DNA of 64,000 nucleotides from Hydractinia symbiolongicarpus. Its lineage: Eukaryota > Cnidaria > Hydrozoa > Anthoathecata > Hydractiniidae. A program made the position numbers and the translations under genes. The notes below the pieces were generated by a model. It made no database searches. It was not told the DNA's origin and saw only the letters and a program-made list of their open reading frames with translations. How positions within the stretch are numbered: position 1 is the first letter of the stretch; every line of letters begins with the position of its first letter. Shown here piece by piece: positions 1 through 11,730 of this stretch. The stretch lies in assembly GCF_029227915.1 (NCBI RefSeq), contig NC_079887.1, positions 5,642,001-5,706,000 on the forward strand. The letters run 5' to 3'.

Positions 1-161
1 CGGCTAGGATTGGTCCCACAGTAAAAATGGCTTATTTATTTAAATTTTTAAATGAAGCGCTACCTCAGCGCCCACTGTAATCGCTGAGTTCCGGCAATCA
101 TGTCAAATTAAGAAGAATTTTATTTCTTGAAGTCCAATTGTCTCCTTTATCACATTTATCA

Positions 162-231
162 GGTCACAGTCCAAATCTCACTTATAACAATTATAAGGTC
201 ACAGTCCAAAGTTAGTTCAATTATGTGCCAC
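162..231. repeat. 35-bp internal duplication inside a monomer (first occurrence)
   Basis: The block starting GGTCACAGTCCAAA at 162 is followed by CACTTATAAC and then repeats at 197, an offset of 35 bp. This stretches the monomer starting at 2 to about 407 bp. The first half resembles the TTATCAGGTCACAG variant and the second the TTATAAGGTCACAG variant, so two monomer variants appear to have joined out of register. The same aberrant monomer recurs at 9802. Confidence 0.85.
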
Positions 232-2270
232 AGTCAATCGTTTCACTGTTAAAAGCAATGCAACTTAGTAATATGAGAAAAATATCGCTAAATACATGTT
301 GGTACGAATATGTGACGCAACCGTTGTAACTGAAGCGGATTGATGCCGTTAGAAAGTCTTTGAAATGTAGTTCTTGAAGCTGTCAATATTTCTTCAGCGA
401 GTCCTAAAGGCTACGATTGGTCCCACAGTACAAAATGACTTATTTATCTACATTTTTAAAAGAAGCGCTACCATAGCGCCCAGTGTAATCGCTGAGTTCC
501 GGCAATCACGTCAAATTAGGAAGAATGTTATTTCTTGGAGTCCAATTGTCTCATTTATCCAATTTTTTAGGTCACAGTCCAAAGTCAGTTCAAATAAGTC
601 CCACAGTCAATCGTTTCATTGCTAAAAGCGATGCAACCTAGTAACATCAGAAAAATATCGCTAAATAAATGTTGGTACGAATATGTGACCCAACCGTTGT
701 AACTCAAACGGACTGACACCGTTAGAAAGTCAATGAAATGTACTTTTTGAAACTGTCGCTATTTCTTTATCGCGCGATAACGGCTACGATCGGTCCCACA
801 GCACAAAATGACTTATTTGTCTACAATTTTTATCAAAACGCTACCCCAGCGCCCAGTGTAATTGCTGAGTTCCGGCGATCAGGTCAAATTAAGAACAATG
901 TCATTTCTTGGAGTTCAATTGTCTCGTTTATCACATTTATCAGGTCACAGTCCAAAGTTAGTTCAATTAAGTCCCACAGTCAATCGTTTCATTGTTAAAA
1001 GCGATGCAACCTAGTAATATCAGAAAAATATCGCTAAATACATGTTGGTACAAATATGTGACCCAACCGTTGTAACTCAAACGGACTGACACCGTTAGAA
1101 AGTCAATGAAATGTAGTTTTTGAATCTGTCTCTATTTCATCAGCGCGTCCTAACGGCTACGATTGGTCCCACAGCACAAAATGTCTTATTTGTCTACATT
1201 TTTGAATAAAGCGCTACCCCAGCGCCCAGTGTAATCGCTGAGTTCCAGCAATCACGTCAAATTAAGAAGAATGTTACTTCTTGGAGTCCAATTGTCTCAC
1301 TTATAACATTTATAAGGTCACAGTCCAAAATCAGTTCAATTATGTGCCACAGTCAATCGTTTCACTGTTAAAAGCGATGCAACTTAGTTATATGAGAGAA
1401 ATACCGCTAAACACATGTTGGTACGAATATGTGACGCAACCGTTGTAACTAAAACGGACTGATACTGTTAGAAAGTCATTGAAATGTAGTTTTTGAATCT
1501 TTCATTATTTCTTCAGCGCGTCCTAAAGGCTACGATTTGTCCCACAGTACAAAACGACTTATTTATCTACATTTTTAAATGATCCGCTACCACAGCGCCC
1601 AGTGTAATTGCTGATTTCCGGCAATCACGTCAAATTAGGAAGAATGTTATTTCTTGGAGTCCAATTGTCTCATTTATCAAATTTATCAGGTCACAGTCCA
1701 AAGTTAGTTCAATTAAGTCCCACAGTCAATCGTTTCATTGCTAAAAGCGATGCAACCTAGTAACATCAGAAAAATATCGCTAAATAAATGTTGGTACGAA
1801 TATGTGATCCAACCGTTGTAACTCAAACGGACTGACACCGTTAGAAAGTCAATGAAATGTACTTTTTGAAACTGTCGCTATTTCTTCATCGCGCAATAAC
1901 GGCTACGATCGGTCCCACAGCACAAAATGACTTATTGTCTACATTTTTTATTAAAACGCTACCCCAGCGCCCAGTGTAATCGCTGAGTTCCGGCGATCAG
2001 GTCAAATTAAGAAGAATGTCTTTCTTGGAGTCCTATTGTCTCACTTATAACATTTATAGGTCATAGTCCAAAATCAGTTCAATTATGTGCCACAGTCAAT
2101 CGTTTCACTTATAAAAGCGATGCAACTTAGTAATATGAGAAAAATATCGCTAAATACATGTTGGTACGAATATGTGACGCAACCGTTGTAACTGAAGCGG
2201 ATTGATACCGTTGGATAGTCAATGAAATGTAGTTTTTGAAACTGTCGCTATTTCTTCAGCGCGCGATAAC

Positions 2271-3760
2271 GGCTAGGATTGGTCTCACAGTAAAAATGAC
2301 TTATTTATCTAAATTTTTAAATGAAGCGCTACCACAGCGACCAGTGTAATCGCTGAGTTCCGGCAATCACGTCAAATTAAGAAGAATGTTATTTCTTGGA
2401 GTCCAATTGTCTCATTTATCACAATTATCAGGTCACAGTCCAACGTTAGTTGAATTAAGTCCTACAGTCAATCGTTTCATTGTTAAAGGCGATGCAACCT
2501 AGTCACATCAGAAAAATATCGCTACATACATGTTGGTACGAATATGTGACCCAACCGTTATAACTCAAACGGACTGACATCGTTAGAAAGTCAATGAAAT
2601 TTAGTTTTTGAAACTGTCGCCATTTCTTCAGAGCGCGATAACGGCTAGGATTGGTCTCACAGTTAAAATTGACTTACTTATCTAAATTTTTAATTGAAGT
2701 GCTACCACAGCGCCCAGTATAATCGCTGAGTTCCAGCAATCACATCAAATTAAGAAGAATGTTATTTCTTGGAGTCCAATTGTCTCACTTATAACATTTA
2801 TAAGGTCACAGTGAAAAATCAGTTCAATTATGTGCCACAGTCAATCGTTTCACTGTTAAAAGCGATGCAACTTAGTAATATGAGAAAAATATCGCTAAAT
2901 ACATGTTGGTACGAATATGTGACGCAACTGTTGTAACTGAAGCGGATTGATACTGTTGGAAAGTCAATGAAATGTAGTTTTTGAAACTGTCGCTATTTCT
3001 TCAGCGCGCAATAACGGCTAGGATTGGTCTCACAGTAAAAATGACTTATTTATCTAAATTTTTAAATGAAGCGCTACCACAGCGCCCAGTGTAATCGCTG
3101 AGTTCCGGCAATCACGTCAAATTAAGAAGAATGTTATTTCTTGGAGTCCAATTGTCTCATTTATCACATTTATCAGGTCACAGTCCAACTTTTGTTGATT
3201 TTAGTCCCACAGACAATCGTTTCATTGTTAAAAGCGATGCAACCTAGTAATATCAGAAAAATATCGCTACATACATGTTGGTACGAATATGTGACCCAAC
3301 CGTTATAACTCAAACGGACTGACATCGTTAGAAAGTCAATGAAATTTAGTTTTTGAAACTGTCGCCATTTCTTCAGAGCGCGATAACGGCTAGGATTGGT
3401 CTCACAGTTAAAATTGACTTACTTATCTAAATTTTTAATTGAAGTGCTACCACAGCGCCCAGTATAATCGCTGAGTTCCAGCAATCACATCAAATTAAGA
3501 AGAATGTTATTTCTTGGAGTCCAATTGTCTCACTTATAACATTTATAAGGTCACAGTCAAAAATCAGTTCAATTATGTGCCACAGTCAATCGTTTCACTG
3601 TTAAAAGCGATGCAACTTAGTAATATGAGAAAAATATCGCTAAATACATGTTGGTACGAATATGTGACGCAACTGTTGTAACTGAAGCGGATTGATACTG
3701 TTGGAAAGTCAATGAAATGTAGTTTTTGAAACTGTCGCTATTTCTTCAGCGCGCAATAAC
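2271..3760. repeat. 745-bp dimeric higher-order repeat, two copies
   Basis: Monomers starting at 2271, 3016 and 3761 share the marker GGTCTCACAG followed by TAAAAATGAC or CAAAAATGAC. Those starting at 2643 and 3388 share GGTCTCACAGTTAAAATTG and the CACTTATAAC variant. Copies are therefore more similar at a distance of 745 bp than at one monomer: 2271-3015 and 3016-3760. This is the simplest higher-order period in the window. Confidence 0.85.
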
Positions 3761-4132
3761 GGCTAGGATTGGTCTCACAGCAAAAATGACTTATTTATCT
3801 AAATTTTTAAATGAAGCGCTACCACAGCGCCCAGTGTAATCGCTGAGTTCCGGCAATCACGTCAAATTAAGAAGAATGTTATTTCTTGGAGTCCAATTGT
3901 CTCATTTATCACATTTATCAGGTCACAGTCCAACTTTTGTTGAATTTAGTCCCACAGACAATCGTTTCATTGTTAAAAGCGATGCAACCTAGTAATATCA
4001 GAAAAATATCGCTAAATACATGTTGGTACGAATATGTGACCCAATCGTTTTAACTCAAACGAACTGACACCGTTAGAAAGTCAATAAAATGTACTTTTTG
4101 AAGCTGTCAATATTTCTTTAGCGCGTGATAAC

Positions 4133-7116
4133 GGCTAGGATTGGTCCCACAGTAAAAAATGACTTATTTATCTAAATTTTTAAATGAAGTGCTACCACAG
4201 CGCCCAGTGTAATCGTTGAGTACCGGTAATCACGTCAAATTAAGAAGAATGTTATTTGTTGAAGTCCAATTGTCTCCTTTATCACATTTATCTGGTCACA
4301 GTCCAAAGTTAGTTCAATTAAGACTCACAGTCAATCGTTTCATTGTTAAAAGCGATGCAACCTAGTAATATCAGAAATATATCGCTAAATACATGTTGGT
4401 ACGAATATGAGACCCCACCGTTATAACTCAAACGGACTAACACCGTTAGGAAGTCAATGAATTGTAGTTTTTGAAACTGTCGCTATTTCGACAGCGCGCG
4501 ATAACGGCTAGGATTGGTCCCACAGCACAAAATGACTTATTTCTCTACATTTTTGGATAAAGCGCCACCCCAGCGCCCAGTGTAATCGCTGAGTTCCGGA
4601 AATCATGTCAAATTAAGAAGAATGTTATTTTTTGGAGTCCAATTGGCTCATTTATCACATTTATCAGGTCACAGTCCAACGTTAGTTGAATTAAGTCCCA
4701 CAGACAATCGTTTCATTGTTAAAAGCGATGCAACCTAGTAATATCAGAAAAATATCGCTAAATACATGTTGGTACGAATATGTGACCCAATCGTTTTAAC
4801 TCAAACGGACTGACACCGTTAGAAAGTCAATAAAATGTGCTTTTTGAAACTGTCACTAATTCTTTAGCGCGTGATAACGGCTAGGATTGGTCCCACTGTA
4901 AAAAATGACTTATTTATCTAAATTTTTAAATGAAGTGCTACCACAGCGCCCAGTGTAATCGTTGAGTACCGGTAATCACGTCAAATTAAGAAGAATGTTA
5001 TTTCTTGAAGTCCAATTGTCTCCTTTATCACATTTATCTGGTCACAGTCCAGAGTTACTTCAATTAAGACCCACAGTCAATCGTTTCATTGTTAAAAGCG
5101 ATGCAACCTAGTAATATCAGAAATATAACGCTAAATACATGTTGGTACGAGTATGTGACCCAACCGTTATAACTCAAACCGACTGACACCGTTACAAAGT
5201 CAATGAATTGTAGTTTTTGAAACTGTCGCTATTTTGACAGCGCGCGATAATGGCTAGGATTGGTCCCACAGTAAAAAATGACTTATTTATCTAAATTTTT
5301 AAATGAAGTGCTACCACAGCGCCCAGTGTAATCGTTGAGTACCGGTAATCACGTTAAATTAAGAAGAATGTTATTTCTTAAAGTCCAATTGTCTCCTTTA
5401 TCACATTTATCTGGTCACAGTCCAAAGTTAGTTCAATTAAGACTCACAGTCAATCGTTTCATTGTTAAAAGCGATGCAACCTAGTAATATCAGAAATATA
5501 TCGCTAAATACATGTTGGTACGAATATGAGACCCAACCGTTATAACTCAAACGGACTAACACCGTTAGGAAGTCAATGAATTGTAGTTTTTGAAACTGTC
5601 GCTATTTCGACAGCGCGCGATAACGGCTAGGATTGGTCCCACAGCACAAAATGACTTATTTCTCTACATTTTTGGATAAAGCGCTACCCCAGCGCCCAGT
5701 GTAATCGCTGAGTTCCGGCAATCATGTCAAATTAAGAAGAATGTTATTTCCTGGAGTCCAATTGTCTCCTTTATCACATTTATCAGGTCACAGTCCAACG
5801 TTAGTTGAATTAAGTCCCACAGACAATCGTTTCATTGTTTAAAGCGATGCAACCTAGTAATATCAGAAAAATATTGCTAAATACATGTTGGTACGAATAT
5901 GTGACCCAATCGTTTTAACTCAAACGGACTGACACCGTTAGAAAGTCAATAAAATGTACTTTTTGAAACTGTCACTAATTCTTTAGCGCATGATAACGGC
6001 TAGGATTGGTCCCACAGTAAAAAATGACTTATTTATCTAAATTTTTAAATGAAGTGCTACCACAGCGCCCAGTGTAATCGTTGAGTACCGGTAATCACGT
6101 TAAATTAAGAAGAATGTTATTTCTTAAAGTCCAATTGTCTCCTTTATCACATTTATCTGGTCACAGTCCAAAGTTAGTTCAATTAAGACTCACAGTCAAT
6201 CGTTTCATTGTTAAAAGCGATGCAACCTAGTAATATCAGAAATATATCGCTAAATACATGTTGGTACGAATATGAGACCCAACCGTTATAACTCAAACGG
6301 ACTAACACCGTTAGGAAGTCAATGAATTGTAGTTTTTGAAACTGTCGCTATTTCGACAGCGCGCGATAACGGCTAGGATTGGTCCCACAGCACAAAATGA
6401 CTTATTTCTCTACATTTTTGGATAAAGCGCCACCCCAGCGCCCAGTGTAATCGCTGAGTTCCGGAAATCATGTCAAATTAAGAAGAATGTTATTTTTTGG
6501 AGTCCAATTGGCTCATTTATCACATTTATCAGGTCACAGTCCAGCGTTAGTTGAATTAAGTCCCACAGACAATCGTTTCATTGTTAAAAGCGATGCAACC
6601 TAGTAATATCAGAAAAATATCGCTAAATACATGTTGGTACGAATATGTGACCCAATCGTTTTAACTCAAACGGACTGACACCGTTAGAAAGTCAATAAAA
6701 TGTGCTTTTTCAAACTGTCACTAATTCTTTAGCGCGTGATAACGGCTAGGATTGGTCCCACTGTAAAAAATGACTTATTTATCTAAATTTTTAAATGAAG
6801 TGCTACCACAGCGCCCAGTGTAATCGTTGAGTACCGGTAATCACGTCAAATTAAGAAGAATGTTATTTCTTGAAGTCCAATTGTCTCCTTTATCACATTT
6901 ATCTGGTCACAGTCGAAAGTTAGTTCAATTAAGACCCACAGTCAATCGTTTCATTGTTAAAAGCGATGCAACCTAGTAATATCAGAAATATATCGCTAAA
7001 TACATGTTGGTACGAATATGTGACCCAACCGTTATAACTCAAACCGACTGACACTGTTACAAAGTCAATGAATTGTAGTTTTTGAAACTGTCGCTATTTT
7101 GACAGCGCGCGATAAC
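4133..7116. repeat. 1,865-bp pentamer-spaced higher-order repeat
   Basis: Monomers starting at 4133, 4506 and 4879 recur at 5998, 6371 and 6744, an offset of 1,865 bp or five monomers. Diagnostic variants travel together: the unusual CGCCACCCCAGCG at about 4560 and 6425, GGAAATCATG just after it, and CCCACTGTAAAAAATG at the third monomer. The unit mixes type B monomers with type A monomers carrying CAGCACAAAATGAC. A 746-bp relationship also links the monomers at 5252 and 5998, which share the rare ACGTTAAATT and CTTAAAGTCC changes, so the block was built by more than one exchange. Confidence 0.85.
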
Positions 7117-8234
7117 GGCTAGGATTGGTCCCACAGCACAAAATAATTTATTTGTCTACATTTTTGGATAAAGCGCTACCCCAGCGCCCAGTGTAATCGC
7201 TGAGTTCCGGCAATCATGTCAAATTAAGAAGAATGTTTTTTCCTGGAGTCCAATTGTCTCCTTTATCACATTTATCAGTTCACAGTCCAACGTTAGTTGA
7301 ATTAAGTCCCACAGACAATCGTTTCATTGTTTAAAGCGATGCAACCTAGTAATATCAGAAAAATATCGCTAAATACATGTTGGTACGAATATGTGACCCA
7401 ATCGTTTTAACTCAAACGGACTGACACCGTTAGAAAGTCAATAAAATGTACTTTTTGAAACTGTCACTAATTCTTTAGCGCGTGATAACGGCTAGGATTG
7501 CTCCCACAGTAAAAAATGACTTATTTATCTAAATTTTTAAATGAAGTGCTACGACAGCGCCAGTGTAATCGTCGAGTACCGGTAATCACGTCAAATTAAG
7601 AAGAATGTTATTTCTTGAAGTCCAATTGTCTCCTTTATCACATTTATCTGGTCACAGTCCAAAGTTAGTTCAATTAAGACTCACAGTCAGTCGTTTCATT
7701 GATAAAAGCGAAGCAACCTAGTAATATCAAAAATATATCGCTAAATACATGTTGGTACGAATATGTGACCCAACCGTTATAACTCAAACGGACCGACACC
7801 GTTAGAATGTCAATGAATTGTAGTTTTTGAAACTGTCGCTATTTCGACAGCGCGCGATAACGGCTAGGATTGGTCCCACAGCACAAAATGACTTATTTGT
7901 CTACATTTTTGGATAAAGCGCTACCCCAGCGCCCAGTGTAATCGCTGAGTTCCGGCAATCATGTCAATTTAAGAAGAATGTTATTTCTTGGAGTCCAATT
8001 GTCTCCTTTATCACATTTATCAGGTCACAGTCCAAAGTTAGTTCAATTAAGTCCCACAGCCAATCGTTTCATTGTTAAAATCGATGCAACCTAGTAATAT
8101 CAGGAAAATGTTTCTAAATATATGTTGGTACGAATATGTGACGCAACCGTTGTAACTGAAGCGGATTGATACCCTTAGAAAGTCAATGAAATGTATTTCT
8201 CGAATCTGTCTCTATTTCTTCTGCGCGTTCTAAC

Positions 8235-8525
8235 GGCTACGACTGGTCCCACAGCACAAAATGACTTATTTGTCTACATTTTTGAATAAAGCGCTACCCC
8301 AGTGCCCAGTGTAATCGCTGATTTCCGGCAATCATGTCAAATTAAGAAGAATGTTATTTCTTTGAGTCCAAAGCGATGCAACCTAGTAATATCAGGAAAA
8401 TGTTTCTAAATACATGTTGGTACGAATATGTAACGCAACTGTTGTAACTGAAGCGGATTGATACCCTTAGAAAGTCAATGAAATGTATTTTTGAAACTGT
8501 CGCTATTTCGACAGCGCGCGATAAC
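8235..8525. repeat. Truncated 291-bp monomer
   Basis: This monomer jumps from TTTCTTTGAGTCC directly into AAAGCGATGCAACC near 8370. It has lost about 82 bp, including the usual CAATTGTCTC, GGTCACAGTCC and second GTCCCACAGT blocks. The flanking monomers are full length. The short GTCCAA/CCAAAG overlap at the join suggests a microhomology-mediated deletion. I saw this deletion only here, so it has not been amplified. Confidence 0.85.
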
Positions 8526-9801
8526 GGCTAGGATTGGTCCCACAGTAAAGAATGACTTATTTATCTAAATTTTTAAATGAAGCGCTACCACAGCGCCCAG
8601 TGTAATCGCTGAGTTTCGGCAATCATGTCAAATTAAGAAGAATGTTATTTCTTGGAATCCAATTGTCTCACTTATAACATTTATAAGGTCATAGTCCAAA
8701 ATCAGTTCAATTCAGTCCCACAGTCAATCGTTTCACTGTTAAAAGCGATACAACTTAGTAATATCGGAAAAAATCACTAAATACATGTTGGTACGAATAT
8801 GTGACCAATCGTTGTAACTCAAACGGACTGACACCCTTAGAAAGTCAATGAAATGTACTTTTTGAAATTGTCGCTATATTTTCAGCGCGCTATAACGGCT
8901 AGGATTTGTGCCACAGGAAAAATTGACTTTTTTATCTAAATTTTTAAATGAAGCGCTACCACAGCGCCAAGTGTAATCGCTGAGTTTCGGCAATCATGTC
9001 AAATAAAGAAGAATGTTATTTCTTGGAGTCCAATTGTCTCAATTATAATATTTATAACGTCACAATCCAAATCTGTTCAATTAAGTCCCACAGTCAATCG
9101 TTTCACTGTTAAAACCGATGCAACCTAGTAATACCAGAAAAATATCGCTAAATACATGTTGGAACGAATATGTGACGCAACCGTTGTAACTGAAGCGGAT
9201 TGATACCCTTAGAAAGTCAATGAAATGTGATTTTTGAAACTGTCGCTATTTCTTCAGCGCGCAATAACGGCTAGGATTGGTCCCACAGCAAAAATGGCTT
9301 ATTTATCTAAATTTTTAAATGAAGCGCTACCACAGCGCCCAGTGTAATCGCCGAGTTCCGGCAATCATGTCAAATTAAAAAGAATGTTATTTCTTGAAGT
9401 CCAATTGTCTCCTTTATCACATTTATCAGGTCACAGTTCAAAGTTAATTCAATTAAGTCCCACACACAATCGTTTCATTGTTAAAAGCGATGCAACCTAG
9501 TAATATCAGGAAAATATCGCTAAATACATGTTGGTACGATTATGTGACCAAACCGTTGTAACTCAAACGGACTGACACCGTTAGAAAGTCAATAAAATGT
9601 ACTTTTGGAAACTGTCGCTATATTTTCAGCGCGCGATAACGGCTAGGATTGGTCCCACAGTAAAAATTCACTTTCTTATCTAAATTTTTAAATGAATCGC
9701 TACCACAGCGCCCATTGTAATCGCTGAGTACCGGTAATCACGTCAAATTAAGAAGAATTTTATTTCTTAAAGTTCAATTGTCTCCTTTATCACATTTATC
9801 A

Positions 9802-9871
9802 GGTCACAGTCCAAATATCACTTATAACATTTATAAGGTCACAGTCCAAAGTTAGTTCAATTATGTGCCAC
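9802..9871. repeat. 35-bp internal duplication inside a monomer (second occurrence)
   Basis: GGTCACAGTCCAAA at 9802 repeats at 9837 with the same 35-bp offset and nearly the same intervening sequence as at 162-231 (ATATCACTTATAAC here, ATCTCACTTATAAC there). The host monomer (9641-10048) is about 408 bp. The shared junction indicates common descent, with the two copies now 9.6 kb apart. Confidence 0.85.
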
Positions 9872-11730
9872 AGTCAATCGTTTCACTGTTAAAAGCGATG
9901 CAACCTAGTAATAAGAAAAAAATATCGCTAAATACATGTTGGTACGAATATGTGACGCAACCGTTGTAACTCAAACGGACTGACACTGTTAGAAAGTCAA
10001 TGAAATGTACTTTTTGAAACTGTCGCTATTTCGTCGGCGCGCGATAACGGCTAGCATTGGTCCCACAGTAAAAATTGACTTATTTATCTAAATTTTTAAA
10101 TAAAGCGCTACCACAGCGCCCAGAGTAATCGCTGAGTTCCGGCAATCACGTCAAATTAAGAAGAATGTTATTTCTTGGAGTTCAATTGTCCCATTTATCA
10201 CATTTATCAGGTCACAGTCAAAAGTTAGTTCAATTAAGTCCCACAGACAATCGTTTCACTGTTAAAACCGATGCAACCTAGGAATATCAGAAAAATATCG
10301 CTAAATACAATTTGGTACAAATATGTGACCCAACCGTTAAAACTTAAACGGACTGACACCATTAGAAATTCAATGAAATGTAGTGTTTGAAACTGTCACT
10401 AATTCTTCAGCGCGTAATAACGGCTAGGATTGGTCCCACAGTAAAAAATGACTTATTAATCTAAATTTTTAAATGAAGTGCTACCACAGCGCCCAGTGTA
10501 ATCGCTGAGTACCGGCAATCACGTCAAATTAAGAAGAATGTTATTTCTTGAATTTCAATTGTCTCCTTTATCACATTTATCAGGTCACAGTCCAAAGTTA
10601 GTTCAGTCAAGTCCCACAGTCAATCGTTTCATTGTTAAAAGCGATGCAACCTAGGAATATCAGAAAAATATTGCTAACTACAATTTGGTACGAATATGTG
10701 ACCAAACCGTTATAACTTAAACGGACTGACACCGTTAGAAAGTCAATGAAATATAATGTTTGAAACTGTCACTAATTCTTCAGCGCGTGATAACGGCTAG
10801 GATTGGTCCCACAGTAAAACATGACTTATTAATCTAAATTTTTAAATGAAGTGCTACCACAGCGCCCAGTGTAATCGCTGAGTACCGGTAATCACGTCAA
10901 ATTAAGAACAATGATTTTTCTTGAAGTCCAATTGTCTCCTTTATCATATTTATCAGGTCACAGTCCAAAGTTAGTTCAAATTAGTCCCACAGTCAATCAT
11001 TTCATTGTTAAAAGCGATGCAACCTAGGAATATCAGAAAAATATCGCTAAATACAATTTGGTACGAATATGTGACCCAACCGTTGTAACTCGAACGGACT
11101 GACACTGTTAGAAAGTCAATGAAATGTAGTTTTTGAAACTGTCGCTATTTCGTCGGCGCGCGATAACGGCTAGGATTGGTCCCACAGTAAAAATTGACTT
11201 ATTTATCTAAATTTTTAAATAAAGCGCTACCACAGCGCCCAGAGTAATCGCTGAGTTCCGGCAATCACGTCAAATTAAGAAGAATGTTCTTTCTTGAATT
11301 TCAATTGTCTCCTTTATCACATTTATCAGGTCACAGTCCAAAGTTAGTTCAATTAAGTCCCACAGTCAATCGTTTCAATGTTAAATGCGATGCAACCTAG
11401 GAATATCAGAAAAATATTGCTAAATACAATTTGGTACGAATATGTGACCGAACCGTTATAACTCAAACGGACTGACACCGTTTGAAAGTCAATGAAATAT
11501 AATGTTTGAAACTGTCACTAATTCTTCAGCGCGTGATAACGGCTAGGATTGGTCCCACAGTAAAACATGACTTATTAATCTAAATTTTTAAATGAAGTGC
11601 TACCACAGCGCCCAGTGTAATCGCTGAGTACCGGTAATTTACGTCAAATTAAGAACAATGATTTTTCTTGAAGTCCAATTGTCTCCTTTATCATATTTAT
11701 CAGGTCACAGTCCAAAGTTAGTTCAAATTA

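Noticed and set aside
374-998. Open frames of 83 and 86 codons (374-625, 738-998)
   Set aside because: Both lie in consecutive satellite monomers, translate the same repeat in the same phase, match no known family and are broken in most other monomers.
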